Shown here: positions 1 through 12,021 of the stretch, in pieces
Numbering within the stretch: the stretch's first letter is position 1
Layout: each line of letters starts with the position of its first letter
DNA from: Ophiura sarsii
Lineage: Eukaryota; Echinodermata; Ophiuroidea; Amphilepidida; Ophiuridae
NCBI GenBank assembly: GCA_035610835.1
Contig: CM069452.1
Span: forward strand, 7,583,109 to 7,647,108
Length of the DNA: 64,000 bases
Direction of reading: 5' to 3'
Made by a program: the position numbers and the translations under genes
Notes under the pieces: model-generated
What the model saw: only the letters and a program-made list of their open reading frames with translations
Told to the model about the DNA's origin: nothing
Databases searched by the model: none

Positions 1-296
1 ACTAAATTGGGTAACAGAGAGGGTCACGAGGTGAAATAAAATAGTATGGTTCCTTAAATTAGAAGTATAAACTATGGGATATAGCTGGGGGTAATAACGG
101 GAAGTATTAAATTTCAGGTAAGGAAATAAGCCTGATGCTTTATATTTTAATTCATGAATGTATTCTTACCAATTTCGCGATACATGTTTGTATGTATAGC
201 TACATGTATGTGTTATTTCATTTTGTATGTGTTCTATCTGGTAGGCGCTACTTACTACTAGCGGGAGCCCGTTCGAAGAACGGGCGTCCCCGCTAG
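1..296 (+). mobile_element. Helitron 3' end (copy Z, 5' part outside window)
   Basis: The sequence ends in a GC-rich hairpin (GCCCGTTC / GAACGGGC) followed by CGCTAG and then T at 297. This is the Helitron rule of a short hairpin just before CTRR, inserted 5' to T. The 60 bases before the hairpin (tctggtaggcgctactt) match the ends of two further copies, at 28824 and 36549 on the minus strand. Shared sequence upstream (ggtaaggaaata) matches the body near 35750. No Rep/helicase gene is visible, so this is probably a non-autonomous copy. Confidence 0.7.
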
Positions 297-514
297 TTAT
301 AATAATAATGCTATACATGTCTGAGCGCTAGGATTTCCTTTAAATACATTCTTAGTAGACAAGGTATTTCCCATCCTCATGCACGAGGATGTGTGCAATG
401 GTTACAGGACAATTTGAACTGTTTTTAAATCACTCATCAGTTTTTTATTCAGATAATTATTTAGCACGTTATCTCTCATGATGAGAAATGTCTAACATTT
501 AAATACATTCACAG

Positions 515-1356
515 TAGGGGAGAGCGGGATGTGTTCGCCCATTTTCATTTGAAGAGGTCTAGAGACGCCCATTTTAAAGATTGAATGGACCTATTGATAT
601 CATGTGAAAGATTGATATATTGGCTACATACGACCATAATCTCAGTATTCAAGGCCTTAATGTAAAGACACGTGTCTCAAAAGGGCGACCTTGCCCGATG
701 CCGGAGTAGGTTCGCCCATAGGCGCAGCCAGGGCAAGTTCGCCTTTGGCTCAGAATTAGGCTACACAAAGTACCATAATATTCAATACATATAGATTCCT
801 TATTCTTCATTAATTTAATCCAGAATTTAAAAGTAATAAGAAATACCACATTTTATAATATTCTCCTCTCATATTAGTGTTACTCCATTCCTGATAACTA
901 TTTTTATAATTATCCTGTAAGAAGAAAATTACAATTTTGAAATTATGCAAAATCATAACTATATAAATTCCTATTGGCGTACCTGCCCCATTATCATTGG
1001 GCGTATGTGCAATAAGTGCATTGACCTATACCACGGATGTCCCACATTTATGGGTTGTTAACTGCATCAAATCCATAATCAATCCCATACCTACCTAATG
1101 ATAGTTTACATTAAAACCTTCTCTGCGAATATCTTTGGAAAAAATATCAATATGAAAAATGGAAGAAAATTCACTTTTGCGAGGCAAAACTGGTTTTTGG
1201 TTTTTTAATGATAAGATGACAAACATGTTACGGTGATCCGTCGCGTTTATAATGTGGGAAGCTATAGTGTGTTCGCCAAATTCAACCAGTGGCCGCAAAG
1301 ATGAGAATCACGTGGCGGGCGAACCTGCCCATAGAGCGTACACTCCCCACTCTCCC
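515..1356. mobile_element. MITE-like element with GGGGAGAG termini
   Basis: The left end reads GGGGAGAGCGGGATGTGTTC and the right end is its imperfect inverse (...ACACTCCCCACTCTCCC). The motif GTTCGCCC and variants recurs inside. No coding capacity is seen. A target duplication is not obvious, so the superfamily is unassigned. Confidence 0.5.
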
Positions 1357-1364
1357 AACTTCTG

Positions 1365-1419
1365 ATATACGCGTACATGTGCAGTGGGTATTATACCCAC
1401 TGCACATGTACGCGTATAT
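1365..1419. repeat. Perfect 26-bp-stem hairpin
   Basis: ATATACGCGTACATGTGC through GTGGGTA is followed, after a three-base centre, by its exact complement. The stem is perfect and includes a ...GTACATGTGCAGTGGGTA... arm. It sits just right of the 515-1356 element and is not part of any gene. Confidence 0.85.
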
Positions 1420-1591
1420 TTTGAGCAGTTATTTATTCACTCATCTGTTAATTATTCATGTTTCTGGAAACTATATCAGCGAATTAATGTAACTCATTGA
1501 GGGCCTCTCTAGGGTAAGGGGTTGTATGTAAGCTTCCAAGACCCACAATTAATTTGTTGTTCAGCAATTCATGTAGTAGGCAGATCACTAT

Positions 1592-2199
1592 GAGCGTGTT
1601 TCTACTGGGGCACTGCAAAGTAAACGCTAAGATTAAACGCTAAGATTAATACTGGTAAGTTTTTAATCCCCCTGTTTCTACTCGCGAAAAGTTACCGCTA
1701 AGTTTATCGATCCTAGTCGATGGGCCACGGCATTTGACCTTTTGTAATACTAAACAATGCCACCGTTTGTGCAATTTTGGAACTGTCATTTGCAGACGAT
1801 TGCCGCATGGGAAGTGTTAACCTTCAACTTCAAAGAATATTCGAGCGCCAAAAGCGTGAAAATAAATGTAGCGCACCTGAAAAAGATTACCCAGCGTGAC
1901 ACGGTTCACGGCCATTCACGGCACAAAACGGTAAGATGAATCGCCTTTCTGTTTCTATTGGGTTTCTTGCCGTTTCTTACCGGTTCCAAACCTGGTTTGT
2001 AAAGGTTTTTGGGATTACCATAAAACCCGATTCTTAGCGGTATCTGGCTGTTTCTACTGGGCAAACTTACCGATTCTTAGCGGTTTCTTACCCAGTAGAA
2101 ACACGCTCTACCGGTTAATCTTACTTACTTAACTTGACCGGTTAATCTTACCGTTTTATCTTACCGTTTACTTTGCAGTGTCCCAGTGGAAACACGCTC
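1592..2199. mobile_element. MITE with GAGCGTGTTTC termini
   Basis: Terminal inverted repeats of about 45 bases: left GAGCGTGTTTCTACTGGGGC, right the complement of GAGCGTGTTTCCACTGGGAC, each continuing into GCAAAGTAAACG. The interior has short reiterations of cttaccggtt and gcggtttctta. No target duplication is evident. The rightmost ~430 bases recur at 5522-5950 because the 3.2-kb duplication starts inside this element. Confidence 0.6.
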
Positions 2200-2784
2200 T
2201 GTGTGTAGACCCAGAATCAAGAGTAACATTGGCAGGCGATCAAGGATTTACTGGAAGTTATATATAGGAATCAACTAATTTAGTCATCTTTCTGATTATC
2301 CCTCTAAAAGGTGGGGTTTAGGCAGTTCACTATATCTATAGTTAAATTGGTAATTTCCTGGCACAGATCAATATTATTAGTCTATTTTATATGTTATTAT
2401 AAGTGTTTCAGGATTTTGAAGATGTCTACATTGTTAAACTAGAGCTGTTCGCGGGTTTCGCGGTTATCGGATTTGGCAGTTGGTTTTTGGTTGTGCAGTT
2501 TTGGTAGACATTGTTTGAGGTTGGTACATTAGGATTCCAGCGGAACCAGATTCGATGACTGCCGCATTATTGGTGATTTGTTTCGTGTATTTGCTTACTT
2601 ACTATTGTAATGTATCCCAGTGTTAGAGAAATGTGTCTTTTATCATGGATAGTACGGTGGTAATATTTATTCAAATTTGATTTCTTCGGTGTTTCTACAC
2701 GTGTTTACTACAAAGAGTTGTTACATTATTGTGGTGACAAATTATAACAGTGTAGCAGGCAGCGAATATGGTTTCGATTCAAAA

Positions 2785-3500
2785 GTGAAATCATATCCCA
2801 ACATATCAAATCGGGTCACATTATAAGGTATCCATTATCTTTTTGCCTAAATCAGCAGCTGAAAAAAATCATTGGGATTTCAATGCAAACGTCATTTGTT
2901 CCATCAAATATGCGGTTTTATTGCGGTTTGACCAGTTCATTAGACTGACCTTATACGTAGCTCAAAATGTGAAATCGTATTAAAAAAAATGATCAAATCG
3001 GGACACATTTTGGGGTATCCGTCAATTTTTAGCCTAAATCAGCAGCAATTTGGTTTTTTTTGCGAATTCAATGCGAACGTTATTTGTTCCGTCAAATGTG
3101 TTGCGATTTGAATATTTTGTCACACAGACTTTATGCGCAGCTCATAAAGTGAAATCATATAAAAAAAATCAAATCGGGACACATTTTTGGCTAAATTGCT
3201 GGCAATTTTTGTCTCCGTCAAATGTGTTGACCGGTTAGCTACACAGACTTAGCTCAAAATGTGAAATCATATCCAAAAAATCGAATCGGGACACATTTTA
3301 TGGAGTCTGTCATTTTTTTCATTTTTTTAGGCTAAATTGCCGGCAATTTTTTTCTCTGTCAAATGTAATGCGGTTTGACCGGCTTGCTATACATACTTCA
3401 TACGTAGCTCAAAATGTGAACTCATACCCCAAAAATTCAAATCGGGACACATGTTATGGTGTCCGTCATTTTTTAGGCTAATTTGCCGGCAATTTGGAAA
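2785..3500. repeat. Degenerate tandem repeat, about 5 units (copy A)
   Basis: A unit of roughly 110-185 bases recurs from about 2785, 2968, 3147, 3258 and 3413. Each contains gtgaaatcatat, aaatcgggacacatttt, a ggcaatttt stretch, ccgtcaaatgtg and cacagactt in order. Units vary in length and sequence. The same block recurs at 6536-7251 in copy B. Confidence 0.7.
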
Positions 3501-3671
3501 AATGGATGCTTGGATAATGAAGCGTGTCAGTTTGTGTTTATGCGTTTCCAAGTAACACTTCATCACTTTTCATTACCACCAGAAGCCATCGAATATTTGA
3601 GCGAATGTATATTACGAGCGGAAGGAATTACAATAGTAGGATCATTTATTATTTATGTCACACTCTTTATA

Positions 3672-4241
3672 CATGGTGAGTCAAAAATACTGCAATAGTG
3701 GAAAGAAGCCATCTTGTTTTTAAAAACCAAGTTGAAGTTCAAATTTGTTCAAACGTTATAAGAATACCTTATTTGTAATAATATCATTTTCCGTTTGCCT
3801 TTGGTGAACCTTTTTACCCGGTCACTCATTTCACACGTTTGTCCACGAGATACCAAAAATATATGCAAAATATCGCAAAATGTGTCTCTCATTCAAATTT
3901 GGAAACTTGAGTACATTTGTGATGTTATTAGAACTTAATGCATCCTTTCTTGTTTACATGTGAGTTAACATAATCAATTTCCCCTACCCATGCTATGAAA
4001 TACTTATATATTCTGAATTTGAATAACAATTGAAATTTTTTGTTAGCGGGATATTCAAATATGAAAATGTGCAGCAAAGCGGGTCACCAAAGACAAACGG
4101 GAAAATGCGATCGACTTCATTTTTCACACAAAGTTAGGATCAAATATGGATTCTTGCAACGTTTAAAAAAATTAAAAAAATCAACTTGGTTTTGAAATCA
4201 AAATGGCTTCTTTCCATTGCATTTTTTTTTGACTCACCTTG
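3672..4241. mobile_element. Mariner-type MITE (copy A)
   Basis: TIR CATGGTGAGTCAAAAA on the left and its near complement TTTTTTTTGACTCACCTTG on the right. The inversion continues inward through gaaagaagccat / atggcttctttc. TA on both sides (3670-3671 and 4242-4243) is the Tc1/mariner target duplication. There is no transposase, and it is about 570 bases long. Confidence 0.75.
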
Positions 4242-4451
4242 TATTTACCTTCGGATCCTCTTATCGACAGCCAGCTATCGTGTACATATTAATTACATTA
4301 ATTGCCCAAGCGCCGGCTCCACTTCATAACATTTGTCTTAAATTGCACGCATTATGCACATAACTTGACAATAACTTCTTTTTTTTGATCACTTTAATGG
4401 CATCATACAGTTGATCGATACGGCTATTACTTTAGGTCTATTATTTATATA

Positions 4452-4992
4452 AAGTGCTCAACAAAAGAAAGTCATACACTTTGTTTAGGTCCTTTAAAGT
4501 ACTTTCCGATTATGTTTAGACCAAATAGACTAAATAGATATTTGGATGAATCTTTCCGGCACAATTTGATACCAAAGTTGATACCTAACAACAAAGATAA
4601 ACCATGATTAGCACCATTTAAAGAAAATTAGTCACTTTTCAAAAGTCACATTTTCAACGCACGCAAGCTGTGAGAAAATGCTGTGCGTGGCACTTGAATG
4701 GCCGGTAATGAAACAGATATTGATGACACACTGCAACTGCGTTGGGTCCTGCCTGAGCGAGCGGGCTATTTGATTATGAACATGTAACATGTGGTCTTTT
4801 CTTCCCGCGTAGTGTATTGAAAATGTGACTTTTGAAAAGTGACTAATTTTCTTCAAATGGTACTAATCATGGTTTATCTTTGTTGTTAGGTGACAACTTT
4901 GGTATCAAATTGTGCCGGAAAGATTCAACCAAATGTATATCTAGTCTGTTTGGTCAAAAAATAAACGGAAGTTACTCTAAAGGACCTAAACA
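4452..4992. mobile_element. Tc1/mariner-type MITE, right end truncated (copy A)
   Basis: It begins AAGTGCTCAACAAAAGAAAG and has long inverted arms (about 230 bases), including gtcacttttcaaaagtcac and its complement. In copy B the same element is complete to 8773. Here the right arm stops at ...ggacctaaaca and is joined to unrelated sequence. Confidence 0.7.
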
Positions 4993-5521
4993 CCGTTTAT
5001 GATCATGATGATACTGACATTGATATTAAGATCGGGGATTCCATGCTATAGGCCTAACTCCATCCAAAACAGTGCGCGACCTCGGTGTTATTCTCGACAG
5101 TAACCTTTGTATGACCAATCATGTCAATAGTTAGTGCAGGAGTGCCTCTTACGCCATTCATAGAATTGGAAAGCCGAATAGATGACAAATAGTTCAGGAC
5201 CTACAACATATTCATGTAAAGCTGATGTGTTCATCTTTACAATGATATCAAATTTGAAGCAATCGCTTATTCCAGTGCTCAGCTACTTGCTTGAGAACAT
5301 GGGGGGGGGGGGGGTCACAATATGAATGTGCCAAAATCAACAATATTTCGTGCTCAAAAGAAAATCATTGTCGTTTGTTCAATGAAGTGTTACATTGACC
5401 ACTAATACAGTGTGATGATCTATTGATTTTTAAGCACAAAATAATGTTGATTTGGCACTTTCAGATTGCGACCTCCCCATGTTCTCAAGCATGTGGCTTT
5501 AGCACTGAAACAAGGGATTGT
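4993..5521 (-). repeat. Inverted insertion at the duplication junction
   Basis: About 529 bases that are the reverse complement of 9822-10350. They contain a LINE piece (gtgcgcgacctcggtgtt and onward) and a truncated MITE with a G run at 5300-5313. The block lies exactly between the two 3.2-kb copies, so it is junction material and not an independent gene. Confidence 0.85.
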
Positions 5522-8500
5522 GCAATTTTGGAACTGTCATTTGCAGACGATTGCCGCATGGGAAGTGTTAACCTTCAACTTCAAAGAATATTCGAGCGCC
5601 AAAAGCGTGAAAATAAATGTAGCGCACCTGAAAAAGATTACCCAGCGTGACACGGTTCACGGCCATTCACGGCACAAAACGGTAAGATGAATCGCCTTTC
5701 TGTTTCTATTGGGTTTCTTGCCGTTTCTTACCGGTTCCAAACCTGGTTTGTAAAGGTTTTTGGGATTACCATAAAACCCGATTCTTAGCGGTATCTGGCT
5801 GTTTCTACTGGGCAAACTTACCGATTCTTAGCGGTTTCTTACCCAGTAGAAACACGCTCTACCGGTTAATCTTACTTACTTAACTTGACCGGTTAATCTT
5901 ACCGTTTTATCTTACCGTTTACTTTGCAGTGTCCCAGTGGAAACACGCTCTGTGTGTAGACCCAGAATCAAGAGTAACATTGGCAGGCGATCAAGGATTT
6001 ACTGGAAGTTATATATAGGAATCAACTAATTTAGTCATCTTTCTGATTATCCCTCTAAAAGGTGGGGTTTAGGCAGTTCACTATATCTATAGTTAAATTG
6101 GTAATTTCCTGGCACAGATCAATATTATTAGTCTATTTTATATGTTATTATAAGTGTTTCAGGATTTTGAAGATGTCTACATTGTTAAACTAGAGCTGTT
6201 CGCGGTTTTCGCGGTTATCGGATTTGGCAGTTGGTTTTTGGTTGTGCAGTTTTGGTAGACATTGTTTGAGGTTGGTACATTAGGATTCCAGCGGAACCAG
6301 ATTCGATGACTGCCGCATTATTGGTGATTTGTTTCGTGTATTTGCTTACTTACTATTGTAATGTATCCCAGTGTTAGAGAAATGTGTCTTTTATCATGGA
6401 TAGTATGGTGGTAATATTTATTCAAATTTGATTTCTTCGGTGTTTCTACACGTGTTTACTACAAAGAGTTGTTACATTATTGTGGTGACAAATTATAACA
6501 GTGTAGCAGGCAGCGAATATGGTTTCGATTCAAAAGTGAAATCATATCCCAACATATCAAATCGGGTCACATTATAAGGTATCCATTATCTTTTTGCCTA
6601 AATCAGCAGCTGAAAAAAATCATTGGGATTTCAATGCAAACGTCATTTGTTCCATCAAATATGCGGTTTTATTGCGGTTTGACCAGTTCATTAGACTGAC
6701 CTTATACGTAGCTCAAAATGTGAAATCGTATTAAAAAAAATGATCAAATCGGGACACATTTTGGGGTATCCGTCAATTTTTAGCCTAAATCAGCAGCAAT
6801 TTGGTTTTTTTTGCGAATTCAATGCGAACGTTATTTGTTCCGTCAAATGTGTTGCGATTTGAATATTTTGTCACACAGACTTTATGCGCAGCTCATAAAG
6901 TGAAATCATATAAAAAAATTCAAATCGGGACACATTTTTGGCTAAATTGCTGGCAATTTTTGTCTCCGTCAAATGTGTTGACCGGTTAGCTACACAGACT
7001 TAGCTCAAAATGTGAAATCATATCCAAAAAATCGAATCGGGACACATTTTATGGAGTCTGTCATTTTTTTCATTTTTTTAGGCTAAATTGCCGGCAATTT
7101 TTTTCTCTGTCAAATGTAATGCGGTTTGACCGGCTTGCTATACATACTTCATACGTAGCTCAAAATGTGAACTCATACCCCAAAAATTCAAATCGGGACA
7201 CATGTTATGGTGTCCGTCATTTTTTAGGCTAATTTGCCGGCAATTTGGAAAAATGGATGCTTGGATAATGAAGCGTGTCAGTTTGTGTTTATGCGTTTCC
7301 AAGTAACACTTCATCACTTTTCATTACCACCAGAAGCCATCGAATATTTGAGCGAATGTATATTACGAGCGGAAGGAATTACAATAGTAGGATCATTTAT
7401 TATTTATGTCACACTCTTTATACATGGTGAGTCAAAAATACTGCAATAGTGGAAAGAAGCCATCTTGTTTTTAAAAACCAAGTTGAAGTTCAAATTTGTT
7501 CAAACGTTATAAGAATACCTTATTTGTAATAATATCATTTTCCGTTTGCCTTTGGTGAACCTTTTTACCCGGTCACTCATTTCACACGTTTGTCCACGAG
7601 ATACCAAAAATATATGCAAAATATCGCAAAATGTGTCTCTCATTCAAATTTGGAAACTTGAGTACATTTGTGATGTTATTAGAACTTAATGCATCCTTTC
7701 TTGTTTACATGTGAGTTAACATAATCAATTTCCCCTACCCATGCTATGAAATACTTATATATTCTGAATTTGAATAACAATTGAAATTTTTTGTTAGCGG
7801 GATATTCAAATATGAAAATGTGCAGCAAAGCGGGTCACCAAAGACAAACGGGAAAATGCGATCGACTTCATTTTTCACACAAAGTTAGGATCAAATATGG
7901 ATTCTTGCAACGTTTAAAAAAATTTAAAAAATCAACTTGGTTTTGAAATCAAAATGGCTTCTTTCCATTGCATTTTTTTTTGACTCACCTTGTATTTACC
8001 TTCGGATCCTCTTATCGACAGCCAGCTATCGTGTACATATTAATTACATTAATTGCCCAAGCGCCGGCTCCACTTCATAACATTTGTCTTAAATTGCACG
8101 CATTATGCACATAACTTGACAATAACTTCTTTTTTTTGATCACTTTAATGGCATCATACAGTTGATCGATACGGCTATTACTTTAGGTCTATTATTTATA
8201 TAAAGTGCTCAACAAAAGAAAGTCATACACTTTGTTTAGGTCCTTTAAAGTACTTTCCGATTATGTTTAGACCAAATAGACTAAATAGATATTTGGATGA
8301 ATCTTTCCGGCACAATTTGATACCAAAGTTGATACCTAACAACAAAGATAAACCATGATTAGCACCATTTAAAGAAAATTAGTCACTTTTCAAAAGTCAC
8401 ATTTTCAACGCACGCAAGCTGTGAGAAAATGCTGTGCGTGGCACTTGAATGGCCGGTAATGAAACAGATATTGATGACACACTGCAACTGCGTTGGGTCC

Positions 8501-8743
8501 TGCCTGAGCGAGCGGGCTATTTGATTATGAACATGTAACATGTGGTCTTTTCTTCCCGCGTAGTGTATTGAAAATGTGACTTTTGAAAAGTGACTAATTT
8601 TCTTCAAATGGTACTAATCATGGTTTATCTTTGTTGTTAGGTGACAACTTTGGTATCAAATTGTGCCGGAAAGATTCAACCAAATGTATATCTAGTCTGT
8701 TTGGTCAAAAAATAAACGGAAGTTACTCTAAAGGACCTAAACA
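5522..8743. repeat. 3.2-kb duplicated segment, copy B
   Basis: Near-identical to 1769-4992. At its left edge it starts abruptly inside the GAGCGTGTTTC MITE. At its right edge it continues into the complete Tc1-type MITE, so the right side is the ancestral junction. It contains second copies of the tandem block (6536-7251) and of both MITEs. Confidence 0.92.
7423..7992. mobile_element. Mariner-type MITE (copy B)
   Basis: Duplicate of the element at 3672-4241, flanked by TA. Same TIR (CATGGTGAGTCAAAAA / TTTTGACTCACCTTG). Confidence 0.75.
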
Positions 8744-8773
8744 AAGTGTATGACTTTATTTTGTTGAGCACTT
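8203..8773. mobile_element. Tc1/mariner-type MITE, complete
   Basis: TIR AAGTGCTCAACAAAA at the left and TTTTGTTGAGCACTT at the right, flanked by TA (8201-8202, 8774-8775). Long inverted arms surround a short unique centre. No transposase. This complete copy shows what was lost from the truncated copy ending at 4992. Confidence 0.8.
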
Positions 8774-9821
8774 TATGTTCAACATACTATCAGTGGGTTA
8801 TTTTTGAATTTCAGGCACTCATGATGTTCAAAATATTGTTCTGTATGATCAAGGCGAAAACACTAGCGCTCCAAATGAAGTTCAGTTTCGAACAATGTAT
8901 TTCATGTTTATTACCCTTCAAGTGTATGAGGAGCTGGCAATATCCACCCAATAATTGGAGTGCTGTTTTGTCGGGTCTGCATTATGACGCAACATGATTT
9001 TGACTGATGTTTTAAACTTGTTTTGGTTACGCAAGTTATGTTGAAACAAAATCAAAATCAAAATTAGCTTGGGTACCGTCCTCGGGGTTCATCGATGGTG
9101 TGACATTACGGAAACAAATAATATGCGTAATAGGATTGTCTAAGTGATCATTTGATCATTAGAACATTGTAGTCCCTACGCATTTGGAAACCCTCTTTTG
9201 AAAAACTGGCATTTGCCTGATTATTCAATTGAAGATATTTACGCAGTACCGATTCTATTTTATAATTAGTTCAATATCCAGCGTTCAAAAGTGCGCGTAT
9301 TATGCACAAGTATTCACAAAATCGAGATAAGGAATTACCTGAATGACATTACACGAGCTGTTTCATTCAAAGTAATCGACTTGGCAATCATTCAGGCCTA
9401 TTAAGTATTATCATGATTATTGATGGTTGAGTTCAACTTGTACTTACATTAATTGGGTGTTTTCAACTCGTAAGCATATTGTGACGAGCACAATAATACA
9501 CTGTTTATATTATTTGCGTGGCAACCGTCGAATCAAACCAATACATTATGGACGAATCCACAGCAGCCCAAGCGTTTATCCCATAATACTACAAAATATA
9601 TAACAGACAGGGGCTTTTCTTTTGTTCAGATACGGCGAGGTAAATTATGAACGCTGCAGGAACAGGGAGGAACATACATGTACATACAACAAGTATTTGT
9701 GATGCGGGTTCATGTTCTCTGTTCATAAACTGCTCAAAAAAGCTCGGAAATCTTTTTAAATCACAATTTGTTCAAATATCTCGGGATATGTTCATTTAGT
9801 GTAATACGGTATATCATTTAA
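8774..9821. other. Unassigned AT-rich sequence
   Basis: Single-copy in this window. I see no convincing gene, terminal repeat or RNA feature. An open frame at 8746-8997 overlaps the MITE end and resembles nothing I know. Confidence 0.6.
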
Positions 9822-10350
9822 AAGCTGATGTGTTCATCTTTACAATGATATCCAATTTGAAGCAATCCCTTGTTTCAGTGCTAAAGCCACATGCTTGAGA
9901 ACATGGGGAGGTCGCAATCTGAAAGTGCCAAATCAACATTATTTTGTGCTTAAAAATCAATAGATCATCACACTGTATTAGTGGTCAATGTAACACTTCA
10001 TTGAACAAACGACAATGATTTTCTTTTGAGCACGAAATATTGTTGATTTTGGCACATTCATATTGTGACCCCCCCCCCCCCCCCCCCCCCAAATTTGATA
10101 TCATTGTAAAGATGAACACATCAGCTTTACATGAATATGTTGTAGGTCCTGAACTATTTGTCATCTATTCGGCTTTCCAATTCTATGAATGGCGTAAGAG
10201 GCACTCCTGCACTAACTATTGACATGATTGGTCATACAAAGGTTACTGTCGAGAATAACACCGAGGTCGCGCACTGTTTTGGATGGAGTTAGGCCTATAG
10301 CATGGAATCCCCGATCTTAATATCAATGTCAGTATCATCATGATCATAAA
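9822..10350 (+). repeat. Template for the junction insertion; MITE inside a LINE piece
   Basis: Reverse complement of 4993-5521. Its first ~310 bases (9822-10131) form a hairpin MITE with TIR AGCTGATGTGTTCATCTTTA on both sides and a C run of about 20 (10070-10091) near the right arm. The rest is a LINE piece in minus orientation, homologous to the plus-strand LINE at 10580-10740. Confidence 0.8.
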
Positions 10351-11925
10351 CAATGTCAGTATCATAAACAAGCATGGACTTTCAAGCTTCTCTTATGCTG
10401 ACGACACACAAATATATGTCGTAATCAAACCATCTAATCGCGTTAGTGAGATAGCAAAAGTATAGACAAATGTATTGAGGACATCCGTTCCTGGATGGCT
10501 GCCAACAAACCGATGCTAAATGATGCCAAGAACGAACTGCTGCATGTGTCTTCCCGTTTTGCCAAGAACCTTACTGACATATTGATATTAAGATCGGGGA
10601 TTCCATGCTATAACTCCATCCAAAACAGTGCGCGACCTCGGTGTTAATTTTCGACAGTAACCTTTGTATGACCAATCATGTCAATAGTTTGTGCAGGAGT
10701 GCCTCTTACTGCTTACGCCATTCATAGAATTGGAAAACTTCGGCGATACCTTGATGCAGCAAATACTGAGAAGCTTGTACATGCCTTCATTTTGTCTCGT
10801 CTCGACAACTGTAACAGTATTCTATATGGCCTTCCGGACAAAAAACTCAACAAACTTCAAAGAATCCAAAATTCAGCGGCCAGGCTTGTGAGCCTGACCA
10901 AAGAGCGTAATCATTACACCGGTATTGTGCCAGCTGCACTGGTTGCCAATCCGTCAGAGGATAATCTTCAACTATTGCTTCTGACTTTCAAAGCTTTAAG
11001 GGAAGTGTCAACCCTCTTTGGCGCCAAACTTTTAAACCAATAATCAAATGTATAAAAGTATACATTTTTTTTAATGAAATGAGCCAGAAAATCCATTTTT
11101 GATATCAAATTTCACTAAAAATAGTGTTTTCAAATTTTTGCCCAAAAAAACACTTTTTTGGCGCCAACATTGTACGGTAAACCTAACTAAATCAGTTTTG
11201 GGTCAAAAATTCAAAAACAATTCACCAAAATCATCCAAAGCCAAACATCTAGGGACAGATTATTTTTTGGGGCTTAAAAATTTTAAGTTTTAAAATTATT
11301 GTTTTCTTGATTTTTGAAAATTGATTTTTATCTCAAAATTCACCTTTTTGACACATTTTTGTCAATTTTTTCAAACCTAAAAAATGTTAAGCCAAAAAAA
11401 AATGCATTCCTATATTTGGCTTTGGATGATTTGGTAACATTTTGGAATTTTTGACCCAAAACTGATTTAGTTGGTTGACCGTAAAATTTTGGCGGCAAAA
11501 AAAAATGAATTTCACTATTTTTAGTGAAATTTGATACCAGAAATGGATTTTCTGACTCATTTCTTTTTAAACATTTATACTTTTATGTACATTACATTAT
11601 TAATTTAAAAGTTACAGTGCTTGCTATATTTCATTAAAAAAAGGGTTGACACTTCCCTTGAAATGGCCAATCCCCAGCGTACATTGCTGATCTGCTTTCA
11701 GTACAAACCCCAAAGAACACTGAGATCTGCCTCTCAATACCTACTTCAGGAATCAGTTAGTAGGACAAAGACTTATGACTGACAGATCTTTTTCGCGTGT
11801 TGCACCGAGACTATGGAACAATCTGCCACTTGCGCTCCGTGCTCCTCAGTGGCAATCGGCTGTTTCAAATCCAATCTAAAGACACATTTGTTTAAAATGG
11901 CGTATCACTTATAACTGTATGCTGG
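10345..11925 (+). pseudogene. CR1/L2-type LINE reverse transcriptase, 3' half, broken
   Basis: A decayed non-LTR retrotransposon. The catalytic YADD box is readable near 10393-10405 (SYADDTQIYV). The longest clean stretch is 10678-11043, with the thumb/C-terminal signature LDNCNSILYGLPDKKLNKLQ and IQNSAARLV. Coding sequence resumes after a 658-base insertion and ends with RLWNNLPLALRAP and a FKSNLKTHLFKMAY-type tail near 11915, as in CR1/L2 elements. The part before the catalytic box is missing. Several stops and frameshifts make it non-functional. A piece of the same family lies inverted at 10190-10345 and at 4998-5170. The RT class is clear; the exact clade is an inference. Confidence 0.85.
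11000..11657. mobile_element. Foldback MITE with GGGAAGTGTCAACCC termini
   Basis: Inserted in the LINE coding frame. Left end GGGAAGTGTCAACCC, right end GGGTTGACACTTCCC. Nearly the whole element is one long inverted repeat (each arm ~320 bases, with ggcgccaa and ctgatttag blocks on both sides). Removing it with one copy of the flanking TTTAA (10995-10999) / TTGAA (11658-11662) restores the LINE frame ...KALNGQSPAYIADL. Half-copies lie at 41960-42315 and 43290-43556. Confidence 0.85.
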
Positions 11926-12021
11926 TTCCCTGCACCCTGGATCCCGGCCGCGAATTTATTAACCGTACTCACTCACTGTATAAATGTATTGCTGTACAAT
12001 GTGCATGTGCTATGCGCTTTA

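Larger units (their letters stand above)
1769..4992. repeat. 3.2-kb duplicated segment, copy A
   Basis: Repeats at 5522-8743 with a constant offset of 3751 bases and only a handful of visible differences (for example near 2453/6204, 2653/6404 and 3166/6917). Copy A keeps the full left MITE (from 1592). At its right edge it cuts off a Tc1-type MITE about 30 bases before its end, so this copy's right edge is the derived breakpoint. It holds no host gene; the short open frames inside are not gene-like. Confidence 0.92.

Noticed and set aside
10040..10222. Short frame with a proline run
   Set aside because: The proline run is the C homopolymer inside a MITE; no gene support.
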